This document shows positions 35,258 through 43,369 of a stretch of DNA of 64,000 nucleotides, piece by piece. The notes under the pieces were generated by a model. The model saw only the letters and a list, made by a program, of their open reading frames with translations, did no database searches and had not been told where the DNA came from. Source of the stretch: MedAcidi-G1 sp000817085 (GTDB lineage: Bacteria > Actinomycetota > Acidimicrobiia > Acidimicrobiales > MedAcidi-G1). The stretch is from contig JBJLAO010000003.1 in NCBI GenBank assembly GCA_045568635.1, forward strand, positions 558,001 through 622,000. Direction: 5' to 3'. Position 1 is the first letter of the stretch. Every line of letters begins with the position of its first letter. Position numbers and translations under genes: made by a program.

Positions 35258-37252
35258 ATGAGCGAATCAACAATCGAAGAGTTCTACGTTGAGGATCGAA
35301 CATTTCCACCTGATCCAGAATTTGTGGAAAAAGCATTGCTTAATGATTCTTCCCATTATGAAGAGGCAGTTTCCGACTACGAAGCGTTTTGGGCTAGACA
35401 AGCAAGAGAATTGATTAGTTGGGATAAGGATTTCGATACGACGCTTGAATGGGATCTGCCTTTTGCTAAATGGTTCGTAGGTGGTCAACTTAATATTTCT
35501 TACAACTGTTTGGACAGACATGTAGAGGCAGGTCATGGGGGGAGAGTTGCTTATTATTGGGAAGGGGAACCCGGCGACACTCGAAAAATTACTTATCAAG
35601 ACCTTCTTGTGGAAGTTTCTAAATTCGCAAATGTTTTGAAAGAGCTTGGTTTAAATAAGGGAGACCGAGTGGCCATATATATGCCGATGATCCCTGAACT
35701 CCCTGTAGCCATGCTTGCCTGCGCCAGAATCGGGTTGGTGCACAGTGTTATATTTGGAGGTTTTTCACCTGACTCAATTATCGATCGGTGTGAAGATGCT
35801 CAGGCAAGGCTAATAATTACTGCTGATGCGGGTTACAGACGTGGGGTTCCATCGGCTTTAAAAACAAATGTTGATGCGGCATTAGAAAATGGTGCCCCAA
35901 CTGTTGAGCATGTAGTAGTTGTCAACCGATGTGATACAGAAGTTCAAATGGTTGAAGGTCGTGACCATTGGTGGCATGAACTAGCTGAAAAAGCAGCCTC
36001 TGATTGCCCCGCTGAATCATTAGATAGCGAAGATCTCCTTTATTTGCTCTATACGTCAGGTACAACGGCCAAGCCTAAAGGCATTATGCACACGACTGCG
36101 GGATATTTAACTCAAGTCATGTATACACATCGTTACACCTTTGATTTAAATCGAGACAAAGATATTTATTGGTGTGCAGCAGACATCGGATGGGTAACAG
36201 GACATAGTTATATCGTTTATGGTCCTTTAGCTAATGGCTGCACTTCAGTGATATATGAAGGCACACCGGATACCCCCCGTTTGGATCTTCGTTCCGATGA
36301 TCCATCAAAGTGGTCTAAAGATCGCCTATGGGACATCATTGAACGTTACGGCGTTACTCAGCTATATACCGCCCCGACAGCTATAAGGACTTTTATGAAG
36401 TGGGGCGAACAAGAACCTGCTTCACACGACTTGTCTTCTTTAAGAGTTTTAGGAACAGTAGGTGAGCCAATAAACCCAGAAGCATGGATGTGGTATCACG
36501 AGAATATTGGAGGAGAAAAATGTCCGATTGTTGACACTTGGTGGCAAACGGAAACCGGGGGTCATATGATCACACCACTACCAGGTTTGACTACGACTAA
36601 ACCTGGATCTGCTTGTCAACCAATACCCGGAGTATTTGCGGAAGTAGTTGATGATGATGGAGTTAAAATTAAAGAAGGGGGAGGATATTTGACGATTACA
36701 CACCCTTGGCCCGGAATGCTTAGAGGTATTTGGGGTGATCCTGAAAGATATAAAGAGACCTATTGGTCACGTTTTCAAGGTAAGTATTTTGCGGGTGATG
36801 GAGCGAAACTAGACAAAGATGGTTACTTGTGGTTACTGGGAAGAGTCGACGATGTTATGAACGTTTCAGGCCACCGAATTTCAACGGCAGAAGTTGAATC
36901 AGCCTTAGTCGATCATCCTTCAGTAGCTGAGGCGGCAGTGGTTGGAGTTGCTGATTCGACTACAGGGCAGGCAATCGTTGGATATGTGATTTTGAGAGAA
37001 ACTTTTGAATCTTCAGACATTCTTGGAGAGGAGATACGCTCTCATGTTGCGACAAAGTTAGGGCCAATTGCCAGACCAAAAACAGTTGTTTTAGTTCCTG
37101 ATCTACCTAAAACGAGAAGTGGAAAAATAATGAGACGACTATTGCGCGATGTTGCTGAAGGTAGAGATTTAGGTGATACAACTACTCTGGCTGATTCGGG
37201 TGTTGTAGAAGAGATTAGAATTCGAGCAGTTGAATCTCCTGAGGAAGATTAA
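35258..37252 (+). CDS. acs: Acetyl-CoA synthetase (AMP-forming)
   Basis: A 664-residue ANL-superfamily enzyme that makes acetyl-CoA from acetate, ATP and CoA through acetyl-AMP. The phosphate-binding loop YTSGTTAKPKG is near 265-275, DTWWQTETGGHMI near 425-437 forms the acyl-adenylate pocket, and the C-terminal catalytic lysine K623 is in KTRSGKIMRR; this lysine is the usual target of regulatory acetylation. Length fits bacterial Acs. AAGGGAG precedes ATG 35258. It is separated from the complex I operon by 90 bases and probably has its own promoter. Confidence 0.95.
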   Translation: MSESTIEEFYVEDRTFPPDPEFVEKALLNDSSHYEEAVSDYEAFWARQARELISWDKDFDTTLEWDLPFAKWFVGGQLNISYNCLDRHVEAGHGGRVAYYWEGEPGDTRKITYQDLLVEVSKFANVLKELGLNKGDRVAIYMPMIPELPVAMLACARIGLVHSVIFGGFSPDSIIDRCEDAQARLIITADAGYRRGVPSALKTNVDAALENGAPTVEHVVVVNRCDTEVQMVEGRDHWWHELAEKAASDCPAESLDSEDLLYLLYTSGTTAKPKGIMHTTAGYLTQVMYTHRYTFDLNRDKDIYWCAADIGWVTGHSYIVYGPLANGCTSVIYEGTPDTPRLDLRSDDPSKWSKDRLWDIIERYGVTQLYTAPTAIRTFMKWGEQEPASHDLSSLRVLGTVGEPINPEAWMWYHENIGGEKCPIVDTWWQTETGGHMITPLPGLTTTKPGSACQPIPGVFAEVVDDDGVKIKEGGGYLTITHPWPGMLRGIWGDPERYKETYWSRFQGKYFAGDGAKLDKDGYLWLLGRVDDVMNVSGHRISTAEVESALVDHPSVAEAAVVGVADSTTGQAIVGYVILRETFESSDILGEEIRSHVATKLGPIARPKTVVLVPDLPKTRSGKIMRRLLRDVAEGRDLGDTTTLADSGVVEEIRIRAVESPEED

Positions 37253-37261
37253 GAACGTTTG

Positions 37262-37744
37262 ATGTTAATTTATAGGAACATAGAACCTGCATCTGGCTCT
37301 GTTCTGGTAGTTGATATAGACGGCGTGATAGCTGATGCATCAGCCCACCAACATTTTTTAAATAGTGAGAGCCAGAAATGGGAAGAATTCTTTGAGGCTT
37401 CTTTAAATAGCCGAGTCCTCAGAGAAGGCAAAGAACTTGTGAAAGGTCTTTCTCAACTGATACCTATTTTTTTAATGACAGCGCGACCTTCTTATCTTTT
37501 AGAAAAAACTGTTTTTTGGTTGAATCAAAATGAAATTTTCTGGGATGCTCTTTTAATGAGAGAAGGGGAAGACAATCGTAGTTCCCCAGAAGTTAAGTTA
37601 GATTTATTAAGAGATTTAATTGAAAGTGGATACAAACCAAAACTTGCTCTCGATGATGATCCGCGAAATCTTTTAATGTTCTGGGAACAGAAAGTTCCCT
37701 CTATTTATGTTCATTCAGGGTATTACGAAGTAAACAAATTTTGA
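37262..37744 (+). CDS. HAD-like phosphatase domain protein
   Basis: A 160-residue protein of HAD-fold type. The nucleophile motif VVDIDGVIAD is near residues 18-27, motif II LMTARPS near 72-78 supplies a threonine, and the acidic motif LALDDDPRN near 137-145 closes the active site. The layout resembles the polynucleotide kinase 3-phosphatase group or other small HAD nucleotidases, but the substrate cannot be told. ATG 37262 follows the Acs stop by nine bases (a TTG one codon earlier is possible), so the two may share a transcript. Confidence 0.75.
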   Translation: MLIYRNIEPASGSVLVVDIDGVIADASAHQHFLNSESQKWEEFFEASLNSRVLREGKELVKGLSQLIPIFLMTARPSYLLEKTVFWLNQNEIFWDALLMREGEDNRSSPEVKLDLLRDLIESGYKPKLALDDDPRNLLMFWEQKVPSIYVHSGYYEVNKF

Positions 37745-37775
37745 TATTGTTACATTCCAGAAAACCGAGGTAAAT

Positions 37776-38657
37776 ATGATAAATACAGCGAAAACTTTCA
37801 GTTTGTTAGCACTTTTAGGCGGTCTTTTTATTGTTATAGGGGGCGCAATCGGTGGTTCAGGAGGCCTTATTTTTGGTCTTGTGATTGGTTTATTATTCGT
37901 TGGTGGAAGTTACTGGTTTAGTGACAGACTTGCAATTGCTTCAGCTCGAGCTGTTCCAGCAGAGCCATCTGATTACCCCGAATATCACAAGGTAATGACA
38001 GAGTTATCGATGGCAGCCGGACTACCAATGCCAAAGTTGTACATTTCACCCAATAAACAACCGAATGCTTTTGCAACAGGCAGGAATCCCGAGCATGCCG
38101 CTGTTGCTGTAACACAAGGTCTTTTAGACAATCTAGATTGGTATGAGATAAGAGGGGTATTAGCCCATGAATTAAGTCATATTGAAAACCGTGATATTTT
38201 AATTGGTTCTGTTGCAGCCACAATTGGAATGGCAATAACACTTATAGCTCGGATGGCTTTCTGGGCTGCTATGTTCAGTGGAGGTCGTGGCAGAGACAGA
38301 AATCCGTTAGGTGAAATTGCATTTGCAATAATGGCACCTATAGCAGCCATGCTGATTCAGGCGGCTATAAGTCGAACTCGAGAATATAAGGCCGATGCTA
38401 CAGCAGCGCGACTTATTGGAGACGGAGAACCACTTGCCAGAGCATTGGAGAAATTAGAAATTGCATCTGGCCGTATTCCTTCGGGAATTGATCCAAGCCA
38501 AGCGTCGTCTTATATTGTCAATCCATTAAAAGCAGAGGCCCGTGGTCGTGGAGGGAGCCGTGTTTTTTCAACTCATCCCCCTACAGCTGAGAGGGTGGAA
38601 AGATTACGAAATGGTTCTTGGAATCAAGGAACAGTTGGTGGCGGTCCTATTTCTTAG
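37776..38657 (+). CDS. htpX: Membrane zinc metalloprotease HtpX
   Basis: A 293-residue M48 family protease for quality control of membrane proteins. Two N-terminal transmembrane helices (about 9-28 and 30-47), the zinc motif HELSH (H131, E132, H135), and a third ligand, probably the glutamate of TREYKADA near 206, are visible. Two more hydrophobic segments lie near 145-165 and 178-198. Its stop interlocks with that of the convergent yajQ gene (TTAG at 38654-38657). Confidence 0.93.
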   Translation: MINTAKTFSLLALLGGLFIVIGGAIGGSGGLIFGLVIGLLFVGGSYWFSDRLAIASARAVPAEPSDYPEYHKVMTELSMAAGLPMPKLYISPNKQPNAFATGRNPEHAAVAVTQGLLDNLDWYEIRGVLAHELSHIENRDILIGSVAATIGMAITLIARMAFWAAMFSGGRGRDRNPLGEIAFAIMAPIAAMLIQAAISRTREYKADATAARLIGDGEPLARALEKLEIASGRIPSGIDPSQASSYIVNPLKAEARGRGGSRVFSTHPPTAERVERLRNGSWNQGTVGGGPIS

Positions 38658-39142
38658 TCTCGAAAGTTTATAAATTGAAGTGGCAACTCAATTTTGCTCG
38701 CTTTCAGTGAGGTAATTACCTCCTGAAGAGCGTCGCGTTTTTTGCCACTAACTCTTATTTGGTCACCTTGATTTTGTGATTGGATGCCTTTAATTCCTAA
38801 GTCTTTTATTTGACGATTAATAGATTTAGAATCTTCATTCCCAATACCTGACTGTAATTTTGCTAATTTCTGACTTCTTCCCCCAGCTGCAGGTTCTAAA
38901 TTTTGCCATAAAAGTGTTTTCAAGGAAACTTTTCTTTTTACTAATTTTTCTTCAAGTACTATCTGTAAAGCGCTAAGTCGGTCCTCTGTCGAGGATTCAA
39001 TCTTTATTGAATCCTCATTTAGTTCAACTTCTGAATTTGTTCCTTTGAAATCGAAGCGATTATTTATTTCACGCTCCGCTTGGTCGACTGCATTTCTAAC
39101 TTCCTGGTGATCGTATTGTGAAACAATGTCAAAAGATGGCAT
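38654..39142 (-). CDS. yajQ: YajQ family nucleotide-binding protein
   Basis: A 162-residue protein, normal length for the UPF0234/YajQ family. The N-terminus MPSFDIVSQYDHQEVRNAV and the internal REINNRFDFKGT are family signatures. In Xanthomonas a YajQ protein binds cyclic di-GMP; elsewhere the role is unclear, though RNA or nucleotide binding is reported. Start ATG at 39142. It is convergent with htpX with a 4-base overlap and divergent from tRNA-Tyr. Confidence 0.92.
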   Translation of the reverse strand: MPSFDIVSQYDHQEVRNAVDQAEREINNRFDFKGTNSEVELNEDSIKIESSTEDRLSALQIVLEEKLVKRKVSLKTLLWQNLEPAAGGRSQKLAKLQSGIGNEDSKSINRQIKDLGIKGIQSQNQGDQIRVSGKKRDALQEVITSLKASKIELPLQFINFRD

Positions 39143-39218
39143 GCAATCACCTTACTTGTTTGTGATGGATGTAACTTACAGGTGTCTTGTGCTTATGCTC
39201 CCATTAGCATCCGATAAG

Positions 39219-39301
39219 GGGTCGGTGCCCGAGTGGCCAAAGGGAACGGGCTGTAAACCCGTCGGCGTATGCCTTCGGAGGTTCAAATCCTCCCCGGCCC
39301 A
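39219..39301 (+). tRNA. tRNA-Tyr (GTA)
   Basis: Acceptor GGGTCGG pairs with CCGGCCC and the discriminator is A at 39301. The anticodon stem is ACGGG/CCCGT with loop CTGTAAA and anticodon GTA at 39253-39255. The T arm is GGAGG TTCAAAT CCTCC. The extra arm is long, as expected for class II bacterial tRNA-Tyr. No CCA is encoded. Confidence 0.95.
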
Positions 39302-39307
39302 CAATTA

Positions 39308-39340
39308 GGTGGCCCAGAACTATTTTGGTTCTGGGCCACC
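39308..39340. terminator. Strong hairpin after tRNA-Tyr, also at the end of the GNAT gene
   Basis: GGTGGCCCAGAAC (39308-39320) pairs perfectly with GTTCTGGGCCACC (39328-39340) across a 7-base loop. It lies seven bases after tRNA-Tyr and over the last codons and stop of the convergent acetyltransferase gene, so it can serve both strands. The plus side is followed by TGCATTTATTATT, a weak U-rich tract. Confidence 0.6.
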
Positions 39341-39841
39341 TGCATTTATTATTCTTTGCATTACGACAACATCCTGCCACTTTCCGAATTTCCTGCCTAT
39401 TTCTTTTTCGGTGCCTACAATTTCAAAATCAAATCTTTGATGGAGAGCGATACTCGCTTCATTGGCTCCTCCGATCCGTGCGATTACAGCGTGAAATCCG
39501 CTTGACTTTGCTACTTCCAATAAGTGAAAAAGTAACTCGCCAGCTATACCCTGATTTCTGAATTCTTCATTTATATAGATTGAGTCTTCTACAGTTGTCC
39601 TGTAGGCAGCTCTTGATTTGTAAGGAGAAAGAGAAGCGAAACCCAGTATTTTGTTACTCATTTCAGCGACTAATACGCTAAACGCGCCTGATCTTTCAGT
39701 AAGCCACTCTTCTTGTTCTTCGGTGGTTCTCTCAACTAGATCAAAAGTTGCCGTTGAATTTCTTACTTCGTGGTTATATATTTCTCGAATTGTTTCTGCA
39801 TCTTTTTGTTTAGCTAGGCGTATTTGTATACCTTTTTCCAT
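39320..39841 (-). CDS. GNAT family N-acetyltransferase (phosphinothricin acetyltransferase-like)
   Basis: A 173-residue protein from ATG at 39841. The open frame extends 22 codons further upstream, but IQIRLAKQKDAETIREIYN is the usual N-terminus. The acetyl-CoA motif reads YINEEFRNQGIAGELLFHLL (V/I-x-x-x-x-R-x-x-G-x-G/A), and ALHQRFDFEIVGTEKEIGRKFGKW is the C-terminal signature of the Pat/YncA subgroup. Such enzymes acetylate small amines, including methionine sulfone-type compounds; the substrate is unknown. Its end overlaps the hairpin at 39308-39340. Confidence 0.87.
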   Translation of the reverse strand: MEKGIQIRLAKQKDAETIREIYNHEVRNSTATFDLVERTTEEQEEWLTERSGAFSVLVAEMSNKILGFASLSPYKSRAAYRTTVEDSIYINEEFRNQGIAGELLFHLLEVAKSSGFHAVIARIGGANEASIALHQRFDFEIVGTEKEIGRKFGKWQDVVVMQRIINAGGPEPK

Positions 39842-39929
39842 ACTCTGACTGTAGTAAGGCTTAACAGCAGGCAAGTGGACGTTGGGGTAACTACACTGAC
39901 GTGGCATCCTGTCAATAAGCCTTTGGCTG

Positions 39930-40002
39930 GCCCCCTTAGCTCAGTCGGCAGAGCGTCTCCATGGTAAGGAGAAGGTCGACAGTTCGATTCTGTCAGGGGG
40001 CT
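39930..40002 (+). tRNA. tRNA-Thr (GGT)
   Basis: Acceptor GCCCCCT pairs with AGGGGGC and the discriminator is T at 40002. The anticodon stem is TCTCC/GGAGA with loop ATGGTAA and anticodon GGT at 39963-39965. The D arm GCTC/GAGC and T arm GACAG/TTCGATT/CTGTC are intact. No CCA is encoded. tRNA-Met follows three bases later, so the two are co-transcribed. Confidence 0.95.
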
Positions 40003-40005
40003 CGG

Positions 40006-40079
40006 GGCGACGTAGCTCAGTAGGTAAGAGCGCCCGACTCATAATCGGGAGGTCGACAGTTCAAGTCTGTCCGTCGCTA
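40006..40079 (+). tRNA. tRNA-Met (CAT), elongator type
   Basis: Acceptor GGCGACG pairs with CGTCGCT (first pair G-U) and the discriminator is A at 40079. The anticodon stem is CCCGA/TCGGG, loop CTCATAA, anticodon CAT at 40040-40042. The GACTCATAATC core matches elongator tRNA-Met of actinobacteria, and the three G-C pairs of the initiator (GGG/CCC next to the loop) are absent. A CAT-anticodon tRNA-Ile modified to lysidine cannot be fully excluded. Confidence 0.9.
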
Positions 40080-40140
40080 CTATTAAAATTGATAAGGTTC
40101 TTGGTGGCGACTCGCTATGTTGCTGCTACCGTTTTATAGT

Positions 40141-40165
40141 CCACTAAACCAAATCAGGTTAGTGG
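40141..40165 (+). terminator. Hairpin between tRNA-Met and rpmB
   Basis: CCACTAAACC (40141-40150) pairs with GGTTAGTGG (40157-40165) with one bulged A. It is followed by TTAAATTTAAATG. It may terminate the Thr/Met tRNA transcript or be a leader structure for rpmB, whose ATG lies 28 bases downstream. The A/T tract is mixed, so the terminator call is weak. Confidence 0.35.
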
Positions 40166-40193
40166 TTAAATTTAAATGTTTCAGGAGTTAAAG

Positions 40194-40430
40194 ATGTCTA
40201 AGGTATGCCAGGTAACCGGTAAGAAACCGGGGTTTGGCAAACAACTATCGCATTCGCATCGTAGAACTAATCGACGTTGGAACCCAAATGTACAACGTAA
40301 GCGTTATTGGTTGCCGAGTGAAAAGCGGTGGATAAAGCTAAATGTAAGTACTAAAGGAATAAAGACAATCGATAAGAGGGGCATTGAAAGTGTTGTTGCC
40401 AACATGCGCCGACAAGGACAGAAGGTCTAA
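40194..40430 (+). CDS. rpmB: Ribosomal protein L28 (bL28)
   Basis: A 78-residue bL28. ATG at 40194 follows CAGGAG; the open frame continues to 40176, but MSKVCQVTGKKPGFG is the canonical start. It has one cysteine only, so this is the zinc-free (C-minus) form. LNVSTKGIKTIDKRGI is the conserved C-terminal segment. It is the first gene of an rpmB-rpmG pair five bases apart. Confidence 0.95.
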   Translation: MSKVCQVTGKKPGFGKQLSHSHRRTNRRWNPNVQRKRYWLPSEKRWIKLNVSTKGIKTIDKRGIESVVANMRRQGQKV

Positions 40431-40435
40431 AAGTT

Positions 40436-40597
40436 ATGGGTAGTGATAAACGTCCAATAATTAAACTGCGTTCAACAGCTGGTACTGGTTATACCTATGT
40501 AACTACAAAAAATAAAACCAATACACGTGAAAGAATTGAACTGAAAAAGTATGACCCAGTAGTTAGAAAGCATGTTCTTTTTAAAGAAGAACGTTAA
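40436..40597 (+). CDS. rpmG: Ribosomal protein L33 (bL33), zinc-free form
   Basis: A 53-residue bL33 beginning MGSDKRPIIKLRSTAGTG and ending KHVLFKEER. The segment YVTTKNKTNTRERIELKKYD is the family core. No cysteine is present, so the zinc-ribbon pairs seen in C-plus L33 are missing; C-minus forms are usually zinc-independent paralogues. It starts five bases after the rpmB stop. Confidence 0.93.
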   Translation: MGSDKRPIIKLRSTAGTGYTYVTTKNKTNTRERIELKKYDPVVRKHVLFKEER

Positions 40598-40711
40598 ATA
40601 TTATTACTTCTAATGGAATGTTCATCTAAAACTCGTGCAGCCTATCCAACCCCACTGGTATCCTGCCAATGAACCGATTTTTAGGATTCTTTTGTTTTCT
40701 TTTTGGTTCAA

Positions 40712-40787
40712 AGGGCAGTGGCTCAATTGGTAGAGCACCGGTCTCCAAAACCGGCGGTTGGGGGTTCAAGTCCCTCCTGCCCTGCCA
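40712..40787 (+). tRNA. tRNA-Trp (CCA), with encoded 3-prime CCA
   Basis: Acceptor AGGGCAG pairs with CTGCCCT and the discriminator is G at 40784, followed by CCA at 40785-40787. The anticodon stem is CCGGT/ACCGG with loop CTCCAAA and anticodon CCA at 40745-40747. The D arm is GCTC/GAGC and the T arm GGGGG/TTCAAGT/CCCTC, with one G-T pair. It is the only tRNA in the window with an encoded CCA. A tRNA-Trp upstream of secE-nusG is a common bacterial arrangement. Confidence 0.95.
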
Positions 40788-40874
40788 TTTGGTTTTAGAT
40801 CCTTGCATAAAAGCACATAATGGCTATCAGGCCAATAGCCTGATTTAAGACAAATATAAAGATACGAGATTTTT

Positions 40875-41174
40875 ATGTCGATGAACCGTGAACAAAAACG
40901 TATGCTCCAACGACAAGGAGAGGTAGATGCTGAGGGTGAGCCTGTACGCGAACGCCGTCAGCCTCAACAAGCATCACATAATGAAGAAAGAGCTGGATTT
41001 ACCCAATTCGCACGAGAAGTTCGTTCAGAACTTCGAAAAGTTGTGTGGCCTACACGTTCTGAAACTACGAATTATACAATAGTTGTAGTAATTACAATTG
41101 TGGCTATTACCGCAATTGTTGCAGGTTTAGATTGGGTATTTTCCCAATCAGTACTCGAATTGTTTGATGTCTAA
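40875..41174 (+). CDS. secE: Preprotein translocase subunit SecE
   Basis: A 99-residue SecE. A charged N-terminus of about 45 residues precedes the amphipathic segment FAREVRSELRKVVWPTRSET (family signature VxWPxRxE/T) and one transmembrane helix (about 68-90). It stabilises SecY in the export channel. ATG 40875 or 40881 could be the start. Its stop overlaps nusG (TAATG). Confidence 0.92.
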   Translation: MSMNREQKRMLQRQGEVDAEGEPVRERRQPQQASHNEERAGFTQFAREVRSELRKVVWPTRSETTNYTIVVVITIVAITAIVAGLDWVFSQSVLELFDV

Positions 41175-42001
41175 TGAATTCTAATAATGAATCCGAAAAT
41201 AACTCTGTTGAGTCTGACGTGCTCAAGGTAGATGATGCTGCGGTTGAAGACCACGAATCCCCCGATGAAAATACTGGAATGGATGCCTTATTGCCTACAG
41301 GTTCATTTGAGAATGTAGATGTAGAGGAAACATCCTCGCCGGAAGAGTCAGATAGTTTTGGTGCTGATGAAGCTGTGGTGGATTCAGATGCTGTCATTGA
41401 TGAGGATGAACTTTTTGAAGAAGAGGATTCAACTCCAAAAAAAGAGAGCCCTTATGACCGGCCTGGAAAATGGTTTGTTGTGCACACTCAGTCCGGTTAC
41501 GAGAATAAAGTCAAGCAGAATTTAGAAACTCGAACATCTTCAATGAATTTGGAAGACAGAATTCTTGAAATTGTTATCCCGATGGAAGATGTAGTTGAGT
41601 TTCGAAATGGTAAAAAAGTAAGCGTTTCAAAAAAGATGTTTCCTGGTTATTTATTGGTCAGATGTTTTCTTGACGATGCTTCATGGGCGGCGATCAGAGA
41701 TACACCTGGGATTGTAAACTTTGTAGGAGCTGGAGGTAAACCATCACCTTTAAGAAGGAAAGAAGTAGAAAACTTTCTTTATGTTCCAGATGAGACAAAA
41801 CCTGATACTCCTAAAAAGACACGAGCAAGACTTGGGTTTGAATTGAATGAAACAGTTCGAGTCAAAGAAGGTCCATTTGCAGATTTTTCCGGTGCCATCG
41901 TTGAGATAAATGAAGATCAATTAAAAGTAAAGGTTCTTGTAGATATCTTTGGCCGAGAGACTCCTGTAGAATTAGAATTCTCACAAATTGCTCAACTCTA
42001 A
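41174..42001 (+). CDS. nusG: Transcription antitermination factor NusG
   Basis: A 275-residue NusG. Residues 1-92 are an acidic, low-complexity extension; then come the NGN domain (KWFVVHTQSGYENKVKQNLE, about 95-114, through MFPGYLLVRCF) and the KOW domain (VRVKEGPFADFSGAIVEIN near 235-253). Actinobacterial NusG proteins often carry acidic N-terminal extensions. It binds RNA polymerase and couples transcription to translation or Rho termination. The start overlaps the secE stop. Confidence 0.95.
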   Translation: MNSNNESENNSVESDVLKVDDAAVEDHESPDENTGMDALLPTGSFENVDVEETSSPEESDSFGADEAVVDSDAVIDEDELFEEEDSTPKKESPYDRPGKWFVVHTQSGYENKVKQNLETRTSSMNLEDRILEIVIPMEDVVEFRNGKKVSVSKKMFPGYLLVRCFLDDASWAAIRDTPGIVNFVGAGGKPSPLRRKEVENFLYVPDETKPDTPKKTRARLGFELNETVRVKEGPFADFSGAIVEINEDQLKVKVLVDIFGRETPVELEFSQIAQL

Positions 42002-42097
42002 GATTTAGAGGTTGGCAATATGTGGGAGCCGCAGCAGACTTGTGACGCTGTTTATTTAAAGTTCGACAAAGTAATAGAAAATTAAGAGAGAAAAGTT

Positions 42098-42523
42098 ATG
42101 GCGCAAAAGCAAGTATTAGCTTTAGTGAAAATTCAGATTCCAGCAGGGCAAGCTTCTCCTGCGCCACCTGTGGGTACAGCTCTTGGGCCTCATGGTGTTG
42201 CGATCATGGATTTTTGCAAAGAATATAATGCTAAGACTGAAGACAAAAGAGGACAGATAATCCCTGTAGAGATAACGATTTACGAGGATCGGTCTTTTAC
42301 ATTCGTCACTAAAACACCACCTACTTCTTTTCTTATTCGTCAAGCAGCTGGCTTAGAAAAAGCTTCAGGCCTACCGGGGCGAGAGGAAGCTGGTTCGATC
42401 ACATGGAATCAGGTCTCGGAAATTGCTGAAACAAAAATGCCTGATTTGAATGCGATTGATATTGAGGGTGCAAAACAACAAGTAGCAGGAACTGCTAGAA
42501 GCATGGGTATAGCAGTTAATTAG
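42098..42523 (+). CDS. rplK: Ribosomal protein L11 (uL11)
   Basis: A 141-residue uL11 of standard length. The proline-rich N-terminal IPAGQASPAPPVGTALGPHG and the C-terminal RNA-binding part ending TARSMGIAVN are clear. It binds the GTPase-associated centre of 23S rRNA and is needed for the stringent response. It is preceded by a 96-base spacer after nusG. Confidence 0.97.
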   Translation: MAQKQVLALVKIQIPAGQASPAPPVGTALGPHGVAIMDFCKEYNAKTEDKRGQIIPVEITIYEDRSFTFVTKTPPTSFLIRQAAGLEKASGLPGREEAGSITWNQVSEIAETKMPDLNAIDIEGAKQQVAGTARSMGIAVN

Positions 42524-42551
42524 AGATAAAAATATTTTAATATCTAATGTG

Positions 42552-42586
42552 ATTCTGTAGAGAGGAGGACCTCGCCTCAACAGAAT
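42552..42586 (+). promoter_or_regulatory. Structured element between rplK and rplA, candidate L1 binding site
   Basis: ATTCTGT (42552-42558) and ACAGAAT (42580-42586) form a 7-bp stem. Inside, GAGG (42562-42565) pairs with CCTC (42575-42578), separated from the outer stem by an asymmetric AGA/A loop. Two helices around an asymmetric loop are the general plan of L1 sites on rRNA and mRNA, and L1 autoregulates this operon in other bacteria. The match is by shape only. Confidence 0.35.
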
Positions 42587-42620
42587 TTATTAACTTGAGG
42601 GAGCCGGGAGGAAAGGCTAA

Positions 42621-43313
42621 ATGAGTAATAGCAAGCGGTATAAGAATTCTCTTGAGAAGTTTGATCCAGATGGGTATTTATCTGGTCGTGAAGCTTTAGA
42701 AGTGGTTAAGTCGTTTGAAAAAACAAAGTTTGATGAATCTATAGATCTTGTCGTTCGATTAGGAGTTGATCCTAGAAAAACTGAAGAGATGATTCGCAGT
42801 ACAGTCGCTTTACCATCGGGTACGGGTAAAACGGTCCGTATTGCAGTCTTCGCACAAGGTGAGGCAGCCAATGCAGCACGTGAAGCAGGTGCTGATCACG
42901 TTGGTGCGGATGATCTAGCCTCGGAAGTTGAAGGCGGAATGCTTGATTTTGAGATTGCGATCTCAACTCCTGAAATGATGGCCACAGTTGGAAAACTTGG
43001 AAGAATGTTAGGACCAAGAGGGCTAATGCCAAATCCTAAGTCTGGGACAGTTACTGAAGACGTAGCTAAGGCTGTCGAAGATTTTAAAGGTGGGAAAGTA
43101 GAGTTTAGAACTGATCGTCATGGGAATGTCCACCTACCTATAGGGAAAGCTAGCTTTTCACTGGATGATTTAGTATCAAACCTGGGTGTAGTAATTGAAG
43201 AACTTGAAAGATTAAAGCCCGCATCCACAAAAGGCCGTTACATCAAGACCATTTCTGTTTCCTCGACGATGAGCCCTGGAGTTAAGATTGACCCATCTCG
43301 AATAATCGAATAA
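42621..43313 (+). CDS. rplA: Ribosomal protein L1 (uL1)
   Basis: A 230-residue uL1. Recognisable segments are KFDESIDLVVRLGVDPRK, LGRMLGPRGLMPNPKSGTVT near 132-151 and FRTDRHGNVHLPIGKASF. It builds the L1 stalk, which moves the E-site tRNA, and represses its own operon in many bacteria. GGGAGGAAAGG lies upstream of ATG 42621. Confidence 0.97.
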   Translation: MSNSKRYKNSLEKFDPDGYLSGREALEVVKSFEKTKFDESIDLVVRLGVDPRKTEEMIRSTVALPSGTGKTVRIAVFAQGEAANAAREAGADHVGADDLASEVEGGMLDFEIAISTPEMMATVGKLGRMLGPRGLMPNPKSGTVTEDVAKAVEDFKGGKVEFRTDRHGNVHLPIGKASFSLDDLVSNLGVVIEELERLKPASTKGRYIKTISVSSTMSPGVKIDPSRIIE

Positions 43314-43369
43314 CGAGCGATTATAAAACTAATTATTTGTCACTTAAAAAATTTGGTTTGTGTATTGGC

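Noticed and set aside
39126..39505. Short plus-strand open frames across tRNA-Tyr and the GNAT gene
   Set aside because: They run through a tRNA gene and antisense to a well-supported acetyltransferase, with no homology signal.
40006..40079. Initiator tRNA-Met
   Set aside because: The three consecutive G-C pairs next to the anticodon loop and the mismatched first acceptor pair of initiators are absent; the GACTCATAATC core fits an elongator.
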